From VXMO01 sp034422835 (GTDB taxonomy: Bacteria; Chloroflexota; Dehalococcoidia; UBA6926), in assembly GCA_034422835.1 (NCBI GenBank), contig DAOUJJ010000014.1:62001-126000 (forward strand): DNA of 64,000 bases. Direction: 5' to 3'. The translations under genes were made by a program, and so were the position numbers. The stretch's first letter is position 1; every line of letters begins with the position of its first letter. This document shows, piece by piece, positions 16,209 to 25,090 of this stretch. A model generated the notes under the pieces. That model saw nothing but the letters and a program-made list of their open reading frames with translations. It searched no databases and was not told the DNA's origin.

Positions 16209-17249
16209 ATGACCATCAAGGCGGGGATCATCAATGTGACGGGGTATGCGGGGATGGAACTCGCGCGGATTCTGCGCGGCCATTCTGATGTCGAACTAAC
16301 CGCCGTTACGGGGCGATCCGCCGCCGGTGAGCAGCTCGACGAGTACCTCCCGCACTTGGTCAGGATGGGCCTGCCCATCGTCGAGCAGGATGAGCTTGAC
16401 GACGTGGACATCGCGTTCTCCGCGCTGCCGCATAAGGCGTCGGCGGAGGCGTGCGTCGCCATGCTCGGCAAGAACGCCCGCGTCGTGGACATCGCCGCCG
16501 ATTTCCGCCTCCACAACGTCGAGGAATACGAGGCGTGGTACCAGCCGCACCCTGCGCCGTCCTTCCTTGAAGAGGCGGTCTATGGCCTGCCGGAGCTGCA
16601 CCGCGACGCTATCAAGGAAGCGCGGCTGGTCGCCAACCCGGGCTGCTATCCGACGGGCGCGCTGCTCGGCCTCGCTCCCCTTGTTAAGGAAAAGCTCATC
16701 GAGCCGAACGTGATCGTTGATTCAAAATCGGGTGTGTCCGGCGCGGGCCGCTCGCTCAGCCAGACCGTCCACTTCTCCGAGGTGAATGAGAACGTCTCCG
16801 CCTACGGACTGTCCGGCCATCGCCACCTGCCGGAGATCACACAGGAACTCCATGAGATCGACCCGTCCCAGAAGTGGAATGTCACATTCACGCCGCACCT
16901 GATTCCCATGACGCGCGGCATCCTCAGCACCATCTACGTGACGCCCGCAGACGGCCGCCTGCCCGCGAGCTCTGAGGGGGTGGAGCGCCTGCGCGATCTC
17001 TATGAGGACTACTACGCGAACGAGCCGTTTGTGCGCGTGACCCAGAAGCCGCCGCAGACCAAGCAGACGTCCGGCAGCAACATGACGCAGGTCTATCCGG
17101 TAATCGACCAACGGACGGGGCGGATCATCATCGTCACGGCGCTGGACAACCTTGTTAAGGGAGCGGCGGGGCAGGCGATTCAGAACATGAACCTGATGTT
17201 TGGCGCGCCGGAGACCGAGGGCCTGGAAGAGTTCGCGCTGTTCCCTTAG
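16209..17249 (+). CDS. argC: N-acetyl-gamma-glutamyl-phosphate reductase
   Basis: 346 residues. NADP-binding motif NVTGYAGMELARIL at the N-terminus, active-site cysteine in NPGCYPTGALL, and catalytic histidine region GLSGHRHLPEI. It reduces N-acetylglutamyl phosphate to the semialdehyde in arginine synthesis, or the equivalent step on LysW-bound substrates in some lineages; the lack of neighbours leaves that open. AGGA lies about nine bases before ATG 16209. A -10-like TACAAT is at 16147-16152. No other arg gene is adjacent, so argC is isolated from the rest of the pathway here. Confidence 0.95.
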   Translation: MTIKAGIINVTGYAGMELARILRGHSDVELTAVTGRSAAGEQLDEYLPHLVRMGLPIVEQDELDDVDIAFSALPHKASAEACVAMLGKNARVVDIAADFRLHNVEEYEAWYQPHPAPSFLEEAVYGLPELHRDAIKEARLVANPGCYPTGALLGLAPLVKEKLIEPNVIVDSKSGVSGAGRSLSQTVHFSEVNENVSAYGLSGHRHLPEITQELHEIDPSQKWNVTFTPHLIPMTRGILSTIYVTPADGRLPASSEGVERLRDLYEDYYANEPFVRVTQKPPQTKQTSGSNMTQVYPVIDQRTGRIIIVTALDNLVKGAAGQAIQNMNLMFGAPETEGLEEFALFP

Positions 17250-17276
17250 ACCTTCCTCTCCGCTCAAACTCCCGTC

Positions 17277-17296
17277 ATTCCGGCGAAAGCGGGAAT
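17277..17296. repeat. dRS3-like palindrome (family A)
   Basis: ATTCCGGCGAAAGCGGGAAT, identical in its 20 bases to the copy at 6425-6444. It lies between the convergent ends of argC and the methyltransferase gene. Confidence 0.75.
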
Positions 17297-17335
17297 CTAG
17301 CTTGTATTTTTGTGACCGAACCCCATTCCTCTCGC

Positions 17336-18088
17336 CTATATCGCCGTGGCTACCCAAAGGTACTGGCTGATCGGGCCGTCCGCGACGGGATAATTCAGCC
17401 GCTTCACGCTGAAACCGGCCTCCTCTATCAGCCCCCGCCACGTATCAACCGGGAACAGCCCCGTCGTGTGGTGGTCCAGTTCCATGCGCCGCTCCCCGTT
17501 CTCTGTGATGACAAACAGGAACGACGATTGCAGCAGAGACGGGTCATTCATGTCGGGCGCTGAGTATTCGATATACGTGAGTTCGCGGTCATCTCGTGTG
17601 TGAGTCCGATGGTTGATATACGGCCAGACGGGTCGGTCGATGTAGTGGTCCGGCATCGTCATAAACAGCCCACCCGGCTCAAGGTGCGCGCGGACGGTGG
17701 CGAACGTGGCGGACAGGTCATCCTCCGACGTCATGTAGGCGATGGCGTCGTGGATCAGGACAACATCAAAGGTTTGTTCAAGGCGGATCGACCGCATATC
17801 CCCGACGATATGCTCGATACCCGGGTTCAGCCGCCGCGCGTTCTCCAGCATTGCCTCCGACAAATCAACGGCAGTCACGCTCAGGATGTCGGTCAGGTGC
17901 GAGATGAAATGACCGCCGCCGGTGCCGAGTTCCAGGGCGCGTATGGGGCGCTTATCGAAGCGTGTCAGGATCTGGTTGCGCCAGTGCGGGGATTCGTCCG
18001 CGTATTCCTCCGGCGGGCTCATAAGCGGCCAGAGATAAGCGAGGTCTCCGTAGAGGCGGTTGCGCCCGCTTGTGTTGAAGAAGGTCAT
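17336..18088 (-). CDS. Class I SAM-dependent methyltransferase
   Basis: 250 residues. Motif I is ALELGTGGGHF near residue 52, the acidic residue of motif II is in TAVDLSEAML, and FDVVLIHDAIAYMTSEDDL is the motif IV region; LEPGGLFMTMPDHY follows. It would methylate a small molecule or peptide; nothing in the sequence identifies the acceptor. Its ATG overlaps the stop of the SRPBCC gene (four bases shared), indicating translational coupling. The SRPBCC partner could bind a hydrophobic substrate for it, which is inference. Confidence 0.85.
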   Translation of the reverse strand: MTFFNTSGRNRLYGDLAYLWPLMSPPEEYADESPHWRNQILTRFDKRPIRALELGTGGGHFISHLTDILSVTAVDLSEAMLENARRLNPGIEHIVGDMRSIRLEQTFDVVLIHDAIAYMTSEDDLSATFATVRAHLEPGGLFMTMPDHYIDRPVWPYINHRTHTRDDRELTYIEYSAPDMNDPSLLQSSFLFVITENGERRMELDHHTTGLFPVDTWRGLIEEAGFSVKRLNYPVADGPISQYLWVATAI

Positions 18089-18555
18089 TCGTTGGCCTGG
18101 GCGGCCAGGTGTTTGGCGAGGGCGCGGTATTCCTTGCGGATGGTGCGCGCCATGAATCGCACGGTTAGGCGCCCAAAGAACTCCATGACCTTGTTGAGCC
18201 CCGTGATTTCGCCGCGCATGGACATGCTGGTGCCGCCATTCTCCTTGTCCTCCTCCAGGTGATAGAAGAACGTGTACTGACCAAAGCCGCTGCTTCCTTC
18301 TGATCCGTCGACGGTCAGCTCAAACATCTCCGGTGGTTCATACATGCTCACGTGAAAGCGTTCCGTAGCGTCGCGGAAGAACATGCGGCGGGTCTCCTCG
18401 AAGACTGTCCCCACTCCAATGTCGCCGTCTGACAGCACTTTGATCTCTTTGAGGTTCGGCGTCCAATCGGTGAATGAGTTGACGTCTGTCAGTGCCTCAA
18501 ACACCTTCTCCCGGGGCGCATCGAAATGGACCTCCACGTTGAACTCGATTGCCAT
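18085..18555 (-). CDS. SRPBCC (START-like) ligand-binding protein
   Basis: 156 residues from ATG 18555, preceded by GGGGGAG at a suitable distance; the longer frame to 18588 lacks such support. The START/Bet v1-like fold is indicated by FNVEVHFDAPREKVFEALTDVNSFTDWTP at the N-terminus, alternating strands, and a long C-terminal helix (ARTIRKEYRALAKHLAAQ). These proteins bind hydrophobic ligands in a deep cavity. It is the first gene of a pair with the methyltransferase. Confidence 0.8.
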   Translation of the reverse strand: MAIEFNVEVHFDAPREKVFEALTDVNSFTDWTPNLKEIKVLSDGDIGVGTVFEETRRMFFRDATERFHVSMYEPPEMFELTVDGSEGSSGFGQYTFFYHLEEDKENGGTSMSMRGEITGLNKVMEFFGRLTVRFMARTIRKEYRALAKHLAAQANE

Positions 18556-18699
18556 GATGCCACTCCCCCACTCGTTTACAGCCCCCACGTTTCGGGCTCA
18601 ATATTTATTGTAGTGCGGCGTGTCACGAGTCGCCCGCGCTACAATCCGAGCGTGGCCCGGTAAGAACGCAAGACGCATGACAGGGAATTGGGGGGGAGT

Positions 18700-19539
18700 A
18701 TGGCGGCGCAGATGATTTCGGCAAACGGCATTGAGCAGTGCTATGAGACAACGGGTCCGGATGGAGCGCCGTGGGTAACGTTCATCCACGGCTCCGGAGA
18801 CAATCACAATGCGTGGTGGCTGCAGGTTCCGGCGCTGGCGGAGTCGTTCCGCGTCCTCACCTATGACGTGCGCGGACACGGGGACACCGAGACCCCGGAG
18901 GACGACTCGCTGAGCCAGAGGACGTTCGTCGATGATCTTGCGGCCTTGCTGGACGGTTTGGGCATCGAGCGCACGGCCCTGATCGGCTACTCGATGGGCG
19001 GCGGCATCGTGCGCAACTTTGCCGCGACGCACCCCAACCGGGTATGGGGCGCGGTGATATCCAACGGCGGACGGCTTGATCCGCCTCCTCCCGCCAACGA
19101 AGAGGAAGCGAAAGCGGCGCAGGCAATGCGAGACGAGCGGATCGCCGGCATACACGCGGGCGGGATGCAGTTCGTTTGGAACGGGTGGCTCGAACAGGTG
19201 TATACGCCGGAATTCCGGGACGCGCGGCCCCAGATTGTCCAGGATCACCACGCAATTACCACGGCCAACGATCCTGAAAAGTACGTGCGCGTCATGGCGG
19301 GCATGGGCGGTCCGTCCGGCGTGGACGTGGCAAACATCACGTCCCCCACGCTGATTATCGTTGGGGCAGGGGATCAGTACACCGGGCCCGAGGCGGCGCA
19401 TGACCTTGCGGCTGCGATGACGGGCACACAGGCCGGCGTCGAGGTGTTTCCCACCCGGCACGGCACGCCGTTTGAGCGTCACGAAGAATACAACCGGACT
19501 CTCCTGGACTTCCTGAACGAGAACAGACCGACAAACTAA
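18700..19539 (+). CDS. Alpha/beta hydrolase
   Basis: 279 residues. Oxyanion-hole motif FIHGSGDNH, nucleophile elbow GYSMGG with the catalytic serine, acid in the segment VGAGDQYTGPE, and a C-terminal histidine in the RHGTPFERHEE region. The substrate is unknown; esterases, lactonases and C-C hydrolases share this layout. ATG 18700 follows GGGGGGGAGT directly, a very short spacing; TTG 18688 and ATG 18712 are alternatives. The gene is divergent from the SRPBCC/methyltransferase pair and ends at a strong terminator. Confidence 0.85.
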   Translation: MAAQMISANGIEQCYETTGPDGAPWVTFIHGSGDNHNAWWLQVPALAESFRVLTYDVRGHGDTETPEDDSLSQRTFVDDLAALLDGLGIERTALIGYSMGGGIVRNFAATHPNRVWGAVISNGGRLDPPPPANEEEAKAAQAMRDERIAGIHAGGMQFVWNGWLEQVYTPEFRDARPQIVQDHHAITTANDPEKYVRVMAGMGGPSGVDVANITSPTLIIVGAGDQYTGPEAAHDLAAAMTGTQAGVEVFPTRHGTPFERHEEYNRTLLDFLNENRPTN

Positions 19540-19557
19540 CAGAAACCACTTTCAGTT

Positions 19558-19591
19558 GAGAGGGCGGCCCATGAGCCGCCCTCTCGTTTTT
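19558..19591 (+). terminator. Intrinsic terminator after the hydrolase gene
   Basis: GAGAGGGCGGC (19558-19568) pairs perfectly with GCCGCCCTCTC (19575-19585), loop of six, followed by GTTTTT. Starts 19 bases after the stop codon. Confidence 0.88.
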
Positions 19592-19711
19592 GGGTGAGAT
19601 CGCACGAAGCGTCGCCGGTTTCCGCCCCAAACAGCCCTCGGCCCTTGACACCCCTTGACGCTATTTTCCCGCGTCGATTCGTACAAAACGGCCTAATCGC
19701 CAGCGTTCGAC

Positions 19712-19739
19712 TTGACCCTTGTAACCCGATGGTTAGACT
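19712..19739 (+). promoter_or_regulatory. Candidate sigma-70 promoter for the oligopeptide permease operon
   Basis: TTGACC (19712-19717), 16-base spacer, TAGACT (19734-19739), about 85 bases before the first dppB-like gene. Both boxes are imperfect matches. The rest of 19592-19824 shows no other feature. Confidence 0.4.
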
Positions 19740-19824
19740 GGCATGAATATCCGGCGCGGTGGAGGACGACACCGCGCCGTGGCAGTCATGCGCAGAAGGT
19801 CATCGCACGGGGAGGGCGTGAACC

Positions 19825-20784
19825 ATGTGGGCATACATTGTTCGTCGGCTGTTGCTGGCAGTACCGACACTTTTGGGCGTTACGGTCGTTGTCTTTCTCA
19901 TCATGCGGGTCGCGCCGGGCGACCTGGCGCTCATGATAATCTGCGGGACCGGTAATGACTGCGCGTTAGATCCGGCTGCCCTTGAGCGTGTTCGAGAAGA
20001 ACTCGGACTGAATAGGCCCCTCTACATTCAGTACTTTGATTGGCTCTTCAGCCTTATGACGTTGGAGTTCGGGAGATCGTTCTTCTACAACGCGGAGATG
20101 TCCACGTTGCTTGCGCGCAAGGCTCCGCTCAGCCTGCAAGTTGGGTTGATGGGTCTGGTATTCGGCAGCATCCTGGGAATCGCGGGCGGGGTCATCGCGG
20201 CCCTCAAGCAGGACACGTTCACCGACTACTTCATTCGCGGCACGGCAATCCTCGGTATCTCCGTTCCGACATTCTGGAGCGGGATGATGCTCATCCTGAT
20301 CTTTGTGCGGATGTTTGACTGGATTCCACGACAGGGATACATCCCCATCTGGGAAGACCCGGTCGCCAACCTGGCTCAGTTGATGTGGCCTGCCCTGATT
20401 ATTGGTTTGGGATTCCTCATGGGCGTGCCGCTCCGCATGATGCGGGCAACCATGTTGGAGGTCATGCGAGAGGACTACGTGCGCACTGCGCGGTCCAAGG
20501 GACTCAAGGAACGGGTCATCATCGTCCGCCACGCCATGCGCAACGCTCTCATCCCCGTGCTCACCCTGATCGGCATTTTCCTGCCCATCACGGTGACGGG
20601 ACTCGTGGTGACGGAGCAGGTGTTTGGCCTGCCCGGCATCGGCCGCATGATGGTGGATGCCATAAATCAGCGGGACTACCCCGTTGTGCAGCTCGTGGTC
20701 ACGATGACGGGATTCGCGGTGGTCTTGGCGAATCTCGGCGTGGACATGCTCTACGGCTGGCTTGACCCCCGGATTCGGTATTAG
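19825..20784 (+). CDS. dppB: Dipeptide/oligopeptide ABC transporter permease, DppB type (copy 1)
   Basis: 319 residues, six predicted membrane helices. The N-terminal helix MWAYIVRRLLLAVPTLLGVTVVVFLI and the following MRVAPGD are standard for DppB/OppB. The EAA loop that docks on the ATPase is in DYVRTARSKGLKERVIIVRHAMRNALIPV, and the family end LYGWLDPRIRY is present. GGGAGGG precedes ATG 19825. It is about 85% identical by eye to copy 3 (21955-22914) and clearly different from copy 2. It should pair with DppC at 22996. No binding protein or ATPase is in this cluster; likely ATPases are at 54990-57040. Confidence 0.92.
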   Translation: MWAYIVRRLLLAVPTLLGVTVVVFLIMRVAPGDLALMIICGTGNDCALDPAALERVREELGLNRPLYIQYFDWLFSLMTLEFGRSFFYNAEMSTLLARKAPLSLQVGLMGLVFGSILGIAGGVIAALKQDTFTDYFIRGTAILGISVPTFWSGMMLILIFVRMFDWIPRQGYIPIWEDPVANLAQLMWPALIIGLGFLMGVPLRMMRATMLEVMREDYVRTARSKGLKERVIIVRHAMRNALIPVLTLIGIFLPITVTGLVVTEQVFGLPGIGRMMVDAINQRDYPVVQLVVTMTGFAVVLANLGVDMLYGWLDPRIRY

Positions 20785-20840
20785 GAGGAGCTACACTCAA
20801 AGTAGTTTGAAGGCAGACGCAAGGGGAGACCCAATACGAT

Positions 20841-21800
20841 ATGTGGCCGTACATCATTCGACGCCTTCTGCTGGCCATTCCAACGCTGTTGGGGGTGACC
20901 ATGGTGTCGTATTTCCTAATACATGTCGGCATTGGCTACCTATGGTCAGGAATTCCCTGTCGTCAAGGCTTTCCTGATTGTATGCTGTGGGAAGCGGTCT
21001 ATGCTTCCGATCCAGTGCAGATTAGGTACTTGAACTGGCTGTCTGGAGCACTGATGCTCAATCTAGGTGAATCAGCCTTCTGGAATGTCGACGTAGGTCA
21101 ATTACTAGCACGTAAACTGCCGCTGAGCCTCCAATTAGGCTCCATGGCCCTGATTATAGGAAGCACTCTCGGAGTAGCCGGAGGAATCGTTGCGGCGCTC
21201 AAGCCGGACAAACTCGCTGACACCATCGTAAGGGGCACCGCCGTTCTTGGCCTCTCCCTACCCACGTTCTTCACCGGTATGCTACTTATCATATTTCTCG
21301 TGCGAGCCTTTGGCTGGAGCCCAGCGACCGGTTATATCCCGCTAATGGAAAACCCTGTCGGAAACCTTTCCCAACTGATTTGGCCCGCCCTTGTCGTGGG
21401 ACTGGGCACAATCATGGGGACTGTGCTGCGAATCACACGCGCGTCCTTGATGGAAGCGATGGCCTCTGACTACATCCGGCTGGCGAGGTCCAAAGGCATG
21501 AGCGAGCGAATCATTGTGATGCGGCACGCATTACCAAACGCCATGATCCCGATTGCCACAGTCATCGGAAATCTCGCGCCGATTACTCTGACGGGGCTTA
21601 TCCTGATTGAACAAGTATTTGGTTTGCCAGGGGTTGGCCGCTTGCTGGTGGATTCCATATATGTAGGCGACTACACCACGCTGGTTCCGACAGTCATAGC
21701 TCTCTCCGGAATCGCCGTCGTGCTGGTGAACCTGTTTGTCGATGTGCTCTACGCACGCCTTGACCCCCGGATTCGGTTCCAGGGCGGCCACATTGCGTGA
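20841..21800 (+). CDS. DppB-type permease, divergent copy 2
   Basis: 319 residues, same topology and same length as copies 1 and 3 but much less similar. The ATPase-docking EAA loop is kept (DYIRLARSKGMSERIIVMRHALPNAMIPI), while the periplasmic segment after helix 1 is different: the conserved PGD motif is replaced by HVGIGYLWSG and two cysteines appear (CRQGFPDC). That loop region contributes to the contact with substrate and binding protein, so copy 2 may give another specificity. The DNA is visibly richer in A and T than its neighbours, suggesting that it was inserted between the two related copies rather than produced by the same duplication. GGGGAGACC precedes the ATG. Confidence 0.88.
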   Translation: MWPYIIRRLLLAIPTLLGVTMVSYFLIHVGIGYLWSGIPCRQGFPDCMLWEAVYASDPVQIRYLNWLSGALMLNLGESAFWNVDVGQLLARKLPLSLQLGSMALIIGSTLGVAGGIVAALKPDKLADTIVRGTAVLGLSLPTFFTGMLLIIFLVRAFGWSPATGYIPLMENPVGNLSQLIWPALVVGLGTIMGTVLRITRASLMEAMASDYIRLARSKGMSERIIVMRHALPNAMIPIATVIGNLAPITLTGLILIEQVFGLPGVGRLLVDSIYVGDYTTLVPTVIALSGIAVVLVNLFVDVLYARLDPRIRFQGGHIA

Positions 21801-21954
21801 TGAATCTGTGCAAATAGGGAGCCGAATGCTTGACACGGTAGGGGGGCATACATAGCATGGTGCGAAACGCGGGCAATGAGCCGTGGCGCAAGCAACGGCT
21901 TAATTCCCAATGATGCAGACTGGCGTGTAGCCTAACGGGGAGGGGCGAAAGCAG

Positions 21955-22914
21955 ATGTGGGCATATGTAATACGCCGCATATTGTTGGCGGTGCCGACAA
22001 TCCTTGGCGTGACCATCGTGGTCTTTCTGATCATGCGCATCGCGCCGGGAGACGTGGCCATCATGATGCTTGGCGGCGGCGAAGGCGGCGGTGGCATTGA
22101 CCCCGAGGCGCTCGAGCGAATCCGCACCGAGTTAGGCCTCAACAAACCCCTCTATGAACAGTATTTAGGATGGATCTACGGACTGTTCACTCTCGACTTT
22201 GGCAAGTCCTTCTTCTACAACGCCGAAATGTCCCAGTTGATTGGCCGCAAAGCTCCCCTTAGCCTTCAAGTCGGCGTGATGGGCCTCATCATCGGCAGCA
22301 TCCTTGGAATAGCCGGCGGGGTCATCGCAGCGCTCAAGCAGGACACATTCTTCGATTACCTCATTCGCGGCATTGCCATTCTCGGCATCTCCGTCCCGAC
22401 GTTCTGGAGCGGGATGATGCTCATCTTGATCTTTGTCCGGTTGTTTGACTGGATTCCCCGGCAGGGATATATCCCGATCTGGGAAGACCCGATTGCGAAT
22501 CTGGCGCAACTGATTTGGCCGGCCCTGATCATCGGCCTTGGGTTCTTGATGGGCGTGCCGCTGCGCATGATGCGAGCAACCATGCTTGAGGTCATGCGTG
22601 AGGACTACATCCGCACGGCGCGTGCGAAAGGCCTCAAGGAGCGCGTGATTATTGTCCGCCACGCCATGCGGAATGCGTTGATCCCGGTGCTCACCTTGAT
22701 CGGCATCTTCCTGCCGATTACCGTGACCGGACTCGTCGTCACGGAACAGGTCTTCGGCCTTCCCGGCATCGGCCGCATGATGGTGGACTCCATCAACCAG
22801 CGAGATTTCCCGGTCGTTCAGCTCGTTGTGACGCTTACCGGCTTTGCCGTCGTCGCTGCGAACCTGGGCGTGGACCTGCTGTACGGTTGGCTTGACCCCA
22901 GGATCAGGTACTAG
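21955..22914 (+). CDS. dppB: DppB-type permease, copy 3
   Basis: 319 residues. Nearly the same protein as copy 1 through the membrane core, including the whole stretch from SVPTFWSGMMLILIF to GLPGIGRMMVD with few changes. Differences concentrate in the first periplasmic loop, where it has a Gly-rich GGGEGGGG insert in place of the CGTGNDC segment of copy 1. It lies 81 bases before dppC. Two interchangeable DppB subunits for one DppC would let the transporter vary the loop that faces the binding protein; this is inference. Confidence 0.92.
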   Translation: MWAYVIRRILLAVPTILGVTIVVFLIMRIAPGDVAIMMLGGGEGGGGIDPEALERIRTELGLNKPLYEQYLGWIYGLFTLDFGKSFFYNAEMSQLIGRKAPLSLQVGVMGLIIGSILGIAGGVIAALKQDTFFDYLIRGIAILGISVPTFWSGMMLILIFVRLFDWIPRQGYIPIWEDPIANLAQLIWPALIIGLGFLMGVPLRMMRATMLEVMREDYIRTARAKGLKERVIIVRHAMRNALIPVLTLIGIFLPITVTGLVVTEQVFGLPGIGRMMVDSINQRDFPVVQLVVTLTGFAVVAANLGVDLLYGWLDPRIRY

Positions 22915-22995
22915 CCGTCCGGCAGGCGCGTGAGAAGAGAACCAGCCACGTTCAGGCTGAAAATCGAGTAAACGGCACTCAGAGGGAGCAAAGAG

Positions 22996-23931
22996 ATGGC
23001 GGCACAGACTGAAGCAGTCGCAGAGATTATCGGCCAAAGGCGACGGCGAAACATCTTGCAGCGCAACTGGCTGCTGTGGAAGAGCCGACCACTTGGATTA
23101 GTGGGATTGGGATTGGTCTTCCTCCTGATCCTTATGGCGGCAACCGCGTCGCTATGGGAGATTGCAACAGCTGCCGCCTCAAGCTATGACGGCTTTATTG
23201 AATACCGCTACGCCTCGCAGATATCGGCTCAATTGGTTGCGCCGAACGCGGAGCATTGGTTGGGCGGTGACCGTTACGGGCGTGATCTGTTTACCAGGAT
23301 TGTGTTCGGGGCCCAAATCTCCCTGTACGTCGGCTTCGCGGTAGCCATGGGAGCGGGGACCATTGCCGGTATCCTTGGAATCACGAGCGCCTACTTCGGC
23401 GGTTGGGTTGACCTGCTGGGTCAGCGCCTCGTTGACGTCCTCCAGGCGTTCCCGGGCCTGATTCTTGCGATGGCCATTGTCGCCATCCTTCAGACCTTCA
23501 GCATTGAGGTCACGATCATTGCGATTTCAATTCCGGCGCTGCCTGCCATGATTCGCGTTGTGCGCGGGCAGGCATTGTCCGTTACGAAAACGGACTATGT
23601 GCTGGCCGGCCGAACCATCGGAGCCAGCCACCTCCGGCTCATCTTCCGATACATCATGCCCAACTCCATGGCGCCGTGGATCATCGTTGTGACGGGCCGG
23701 CTGGGCTCTGCCATCACGACTGAGGCATCCCTGAGCTTCCTGGGCTTGGGAGTTCCGGAGCCGCACCCGTCATGGGGAGGCATGCTCAACGCCAGCGCGC
23801 TCGACTTTGCCGAGCTTGCTCCGCACATCATTGTGTTCCCTGGCCTTGCTCTCAGCATGGCCGTGTTTGGATTCAATGTGTTTGGAGACGCGCTGCGGGA
23901 CGTGTTGGATCCGCGCCTGCGGGGACGCTGA
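22996..23931 (+). CDS. dppC: Dipeptide/oligopeptide ABC transporter permease, DppC type
   Basis: 311 residues. N-terminal cytoplasmic segment, helix 1 at about 35-50 (GLVGLGLVFLLILMAA), then the DppC-specific periplasmic loop ending in HWLGGDRYGRDLFTRIVFGAQISL, five further helices, the EAA loop in DYVLAGRTIGASHLRLIFRY, and the family signature LSFLGLGVPEPHPSWG. It ends DVLDPRLRGR as usual. AGAGGGAG precedes ATG 22996. It is the only DppC for three DppB-like genes and is followed by a terminator, closing the operon. Confidence 0.93.
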   Translation: MAAQTEAVAEIIGQRRRRNILQRNWLLWKSRPLGLVGLGLVFLLILMAATASLWEIATAAASSYDGFIEYRYASQISAQLVAPNAEHWLGGDRYGRDLFTRIVFGAQISLYVGFAVAMGAGTIAGILGITSAYFGGWVDLLGQRLVDVLQAFPGLILAMAIVAILQTFSIEVTIIAISIPALPAMIRVVRGQALSVTKTDYVLAGRTIGASHLRLIFRYIMPNSMAPWIIVVTGRLGSAITTEASLSFLGLGVPEPHPSWGGMLNASALDFAELAPHIIVFPGLALSMAVFGFNVFGDALRDVLDPRLRGR

Positions 23932-23983
23932 TCCCTGAGAGGATATTTCGATACCAAATCGATTATCCACACGACTGCTGAAC

Positions 23984-24014
23984 AATGACCCCGGCGCTCC
24001 AGCCGGGGTCATTT
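23984..24014 (+). terminator. Intrinsic terminator after dppC
   Basis: AATGACCCCGGC (23984-23995) pairs with GCCGGGGTCATT (24002-24013), six-base loop, then a short TTT-containing tail. The stem is 12 pairs and perfect; the tail is weak. Confidence 0.7.
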
Positions 24015-24080
24015 GGTGCTAAGGTGGAAGCATAGGGAGAGTGCCTGTTTTAGTGGCCGATTCAGGAGGCGCTTGAACCC

Positions 24081-25073
24081 ATGAGATGGTCATTGGCCTT
24101 TGTGACGGCTTTCCTTCTGGGAACACTTATCGTTTCCGGGTGCGGCGGGAATGATGATGTGTACACGATTTATTTCCAGTCTGATCGCGGCGGAAACTGG
24201 GACATCTACTCCATAAACCACGACGGCGCCGGGGAGACACAAATCACTGATGACTCCCTTGATGACATTTATCCTGCTGTCAGCCCGGATGGAACCAGGT
24301 TGGCGTTTATCAGGCGCTCAGGCAATGCGACTGACATCATCCTGATGGACACGGGGCAAGAGGAAGAACAGAACCTGACGAACGGTCTCGTGAGCGGGAC
24401 AGTTGAGTCATTGACCTGGTATCCGGATGGAGAGCGCCTGCTCGTTACGCTTTCGAGCATGGAAATCGCGTCCGGGCGTCCTCAACTCTATTGGATGAGT
24501 GTAGACGGCATGGCTGCGGATGGAACGGGAATGAACTTGCTCGGTCAGGATACGGGCTACTCCTATTGGAACCCCCGCATGAATGCAGCCGGCGAAGAGA
24601 TTGCGGTGTCAGCCGCCCGTTCGCCGGAAACCGTTGATGTTCACGTACTCCACAGCGGAGGAGAGTTCATTCGCGTTATCCCGCAGGAGACCTTTCTGAG
24701 GCCAACGGGAGAATTCAGGGCGCCCAACTCCTCTGAGGATTACCCGGAGTACGCTCCAAACGGCCGGGATGTCATCATGCAGTCAAACGCGTCTGCGATT
24801 ACAAATCCCGGCAACGCCATCCACCTCTGGTACGTTTCGTCCCAGGGGCGGAGGAGCGCCGACCGCACGCCGGATGCGCCCTATAACAGCATGCACCCGT
24901 CATGGTCCACTGTGCTGGACGGCCAGACCATCGTCTTTGCGAGCGATCGTGAAGGCAATAACGAGATCTACCTGTGGAGCCTGAGCGACGAGTCCGAGCC
25001 GGTTCGTCTCACCGACAATCCCGCCAATGACTCGAACCCCAGTTGGCTCAAGAATGATCTGAATGCGGAATAG
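24081..25073 (+). CDS. TolB-like/PD40 beta-propeller lipoprotein
   Basis: 330 residues. Signal peptide with lipobox IVSGC, lipidated at Cys21. Repeated WD40-like PD40 units follow: DIYSINHDGAGETQITDD with YPAVSPDGTRLAFIR, then further blades, the last ending in EIYLWSLSDESEPVRLTDNPANDSNPSW. This makes a beta-propeller on the outer face of the membrane, probably for protein or glycan binding. AGGAGG lies 12 bases before ATG 24081. It follows the dppC terminator, so it is likely its own unit, and it is not a peptide-binding protein for the permeases upstream. Confidence 0.85.
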   Translation: MRWSLAFVTAFLLGTLIVSGCGGNDDVYTIYFQSDRGGNWDIYSINHDGAGETQITDDSLDDIYPAVSPDGTRLAFIRRSGNATDIILMDTGQEEEQNLTNGLVSGTVESLTWYPDGERLLVTLSSMEIASGRPQLYWMSVDGMAADGTGMNLLGQDTGYSYWNPRMNAAGEEIAVSAARSPETVDVHVLHSGGEFIRVIPQETFLRPTGEFRAPNSSEDYPEYAPNGRDVIMQSNASAITNPGNAIHLWYVSSQGRRSADRTPDAPYNSMHPSWSTVLDGQTIVFASDREGNNEIYLWSLSDESEPVRLTDNPANDSNPSWLKNDLNAE

Positions 25074-25090
25074 CCGGCTACTAAAGTAGG

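Noticed and set aside
6425..17296. CRISPR-like array from repeated palindromes
   Set aside because: Copies are kilobases apart with no regular spacers and no cas genes.
24081..25073. PD40 lipoprotein as the solute-binding protein of the dpp operon
   Set aside because: It is a beta-propeller, not a periplasmic-binding fold, and a terminator separates it from dppC.
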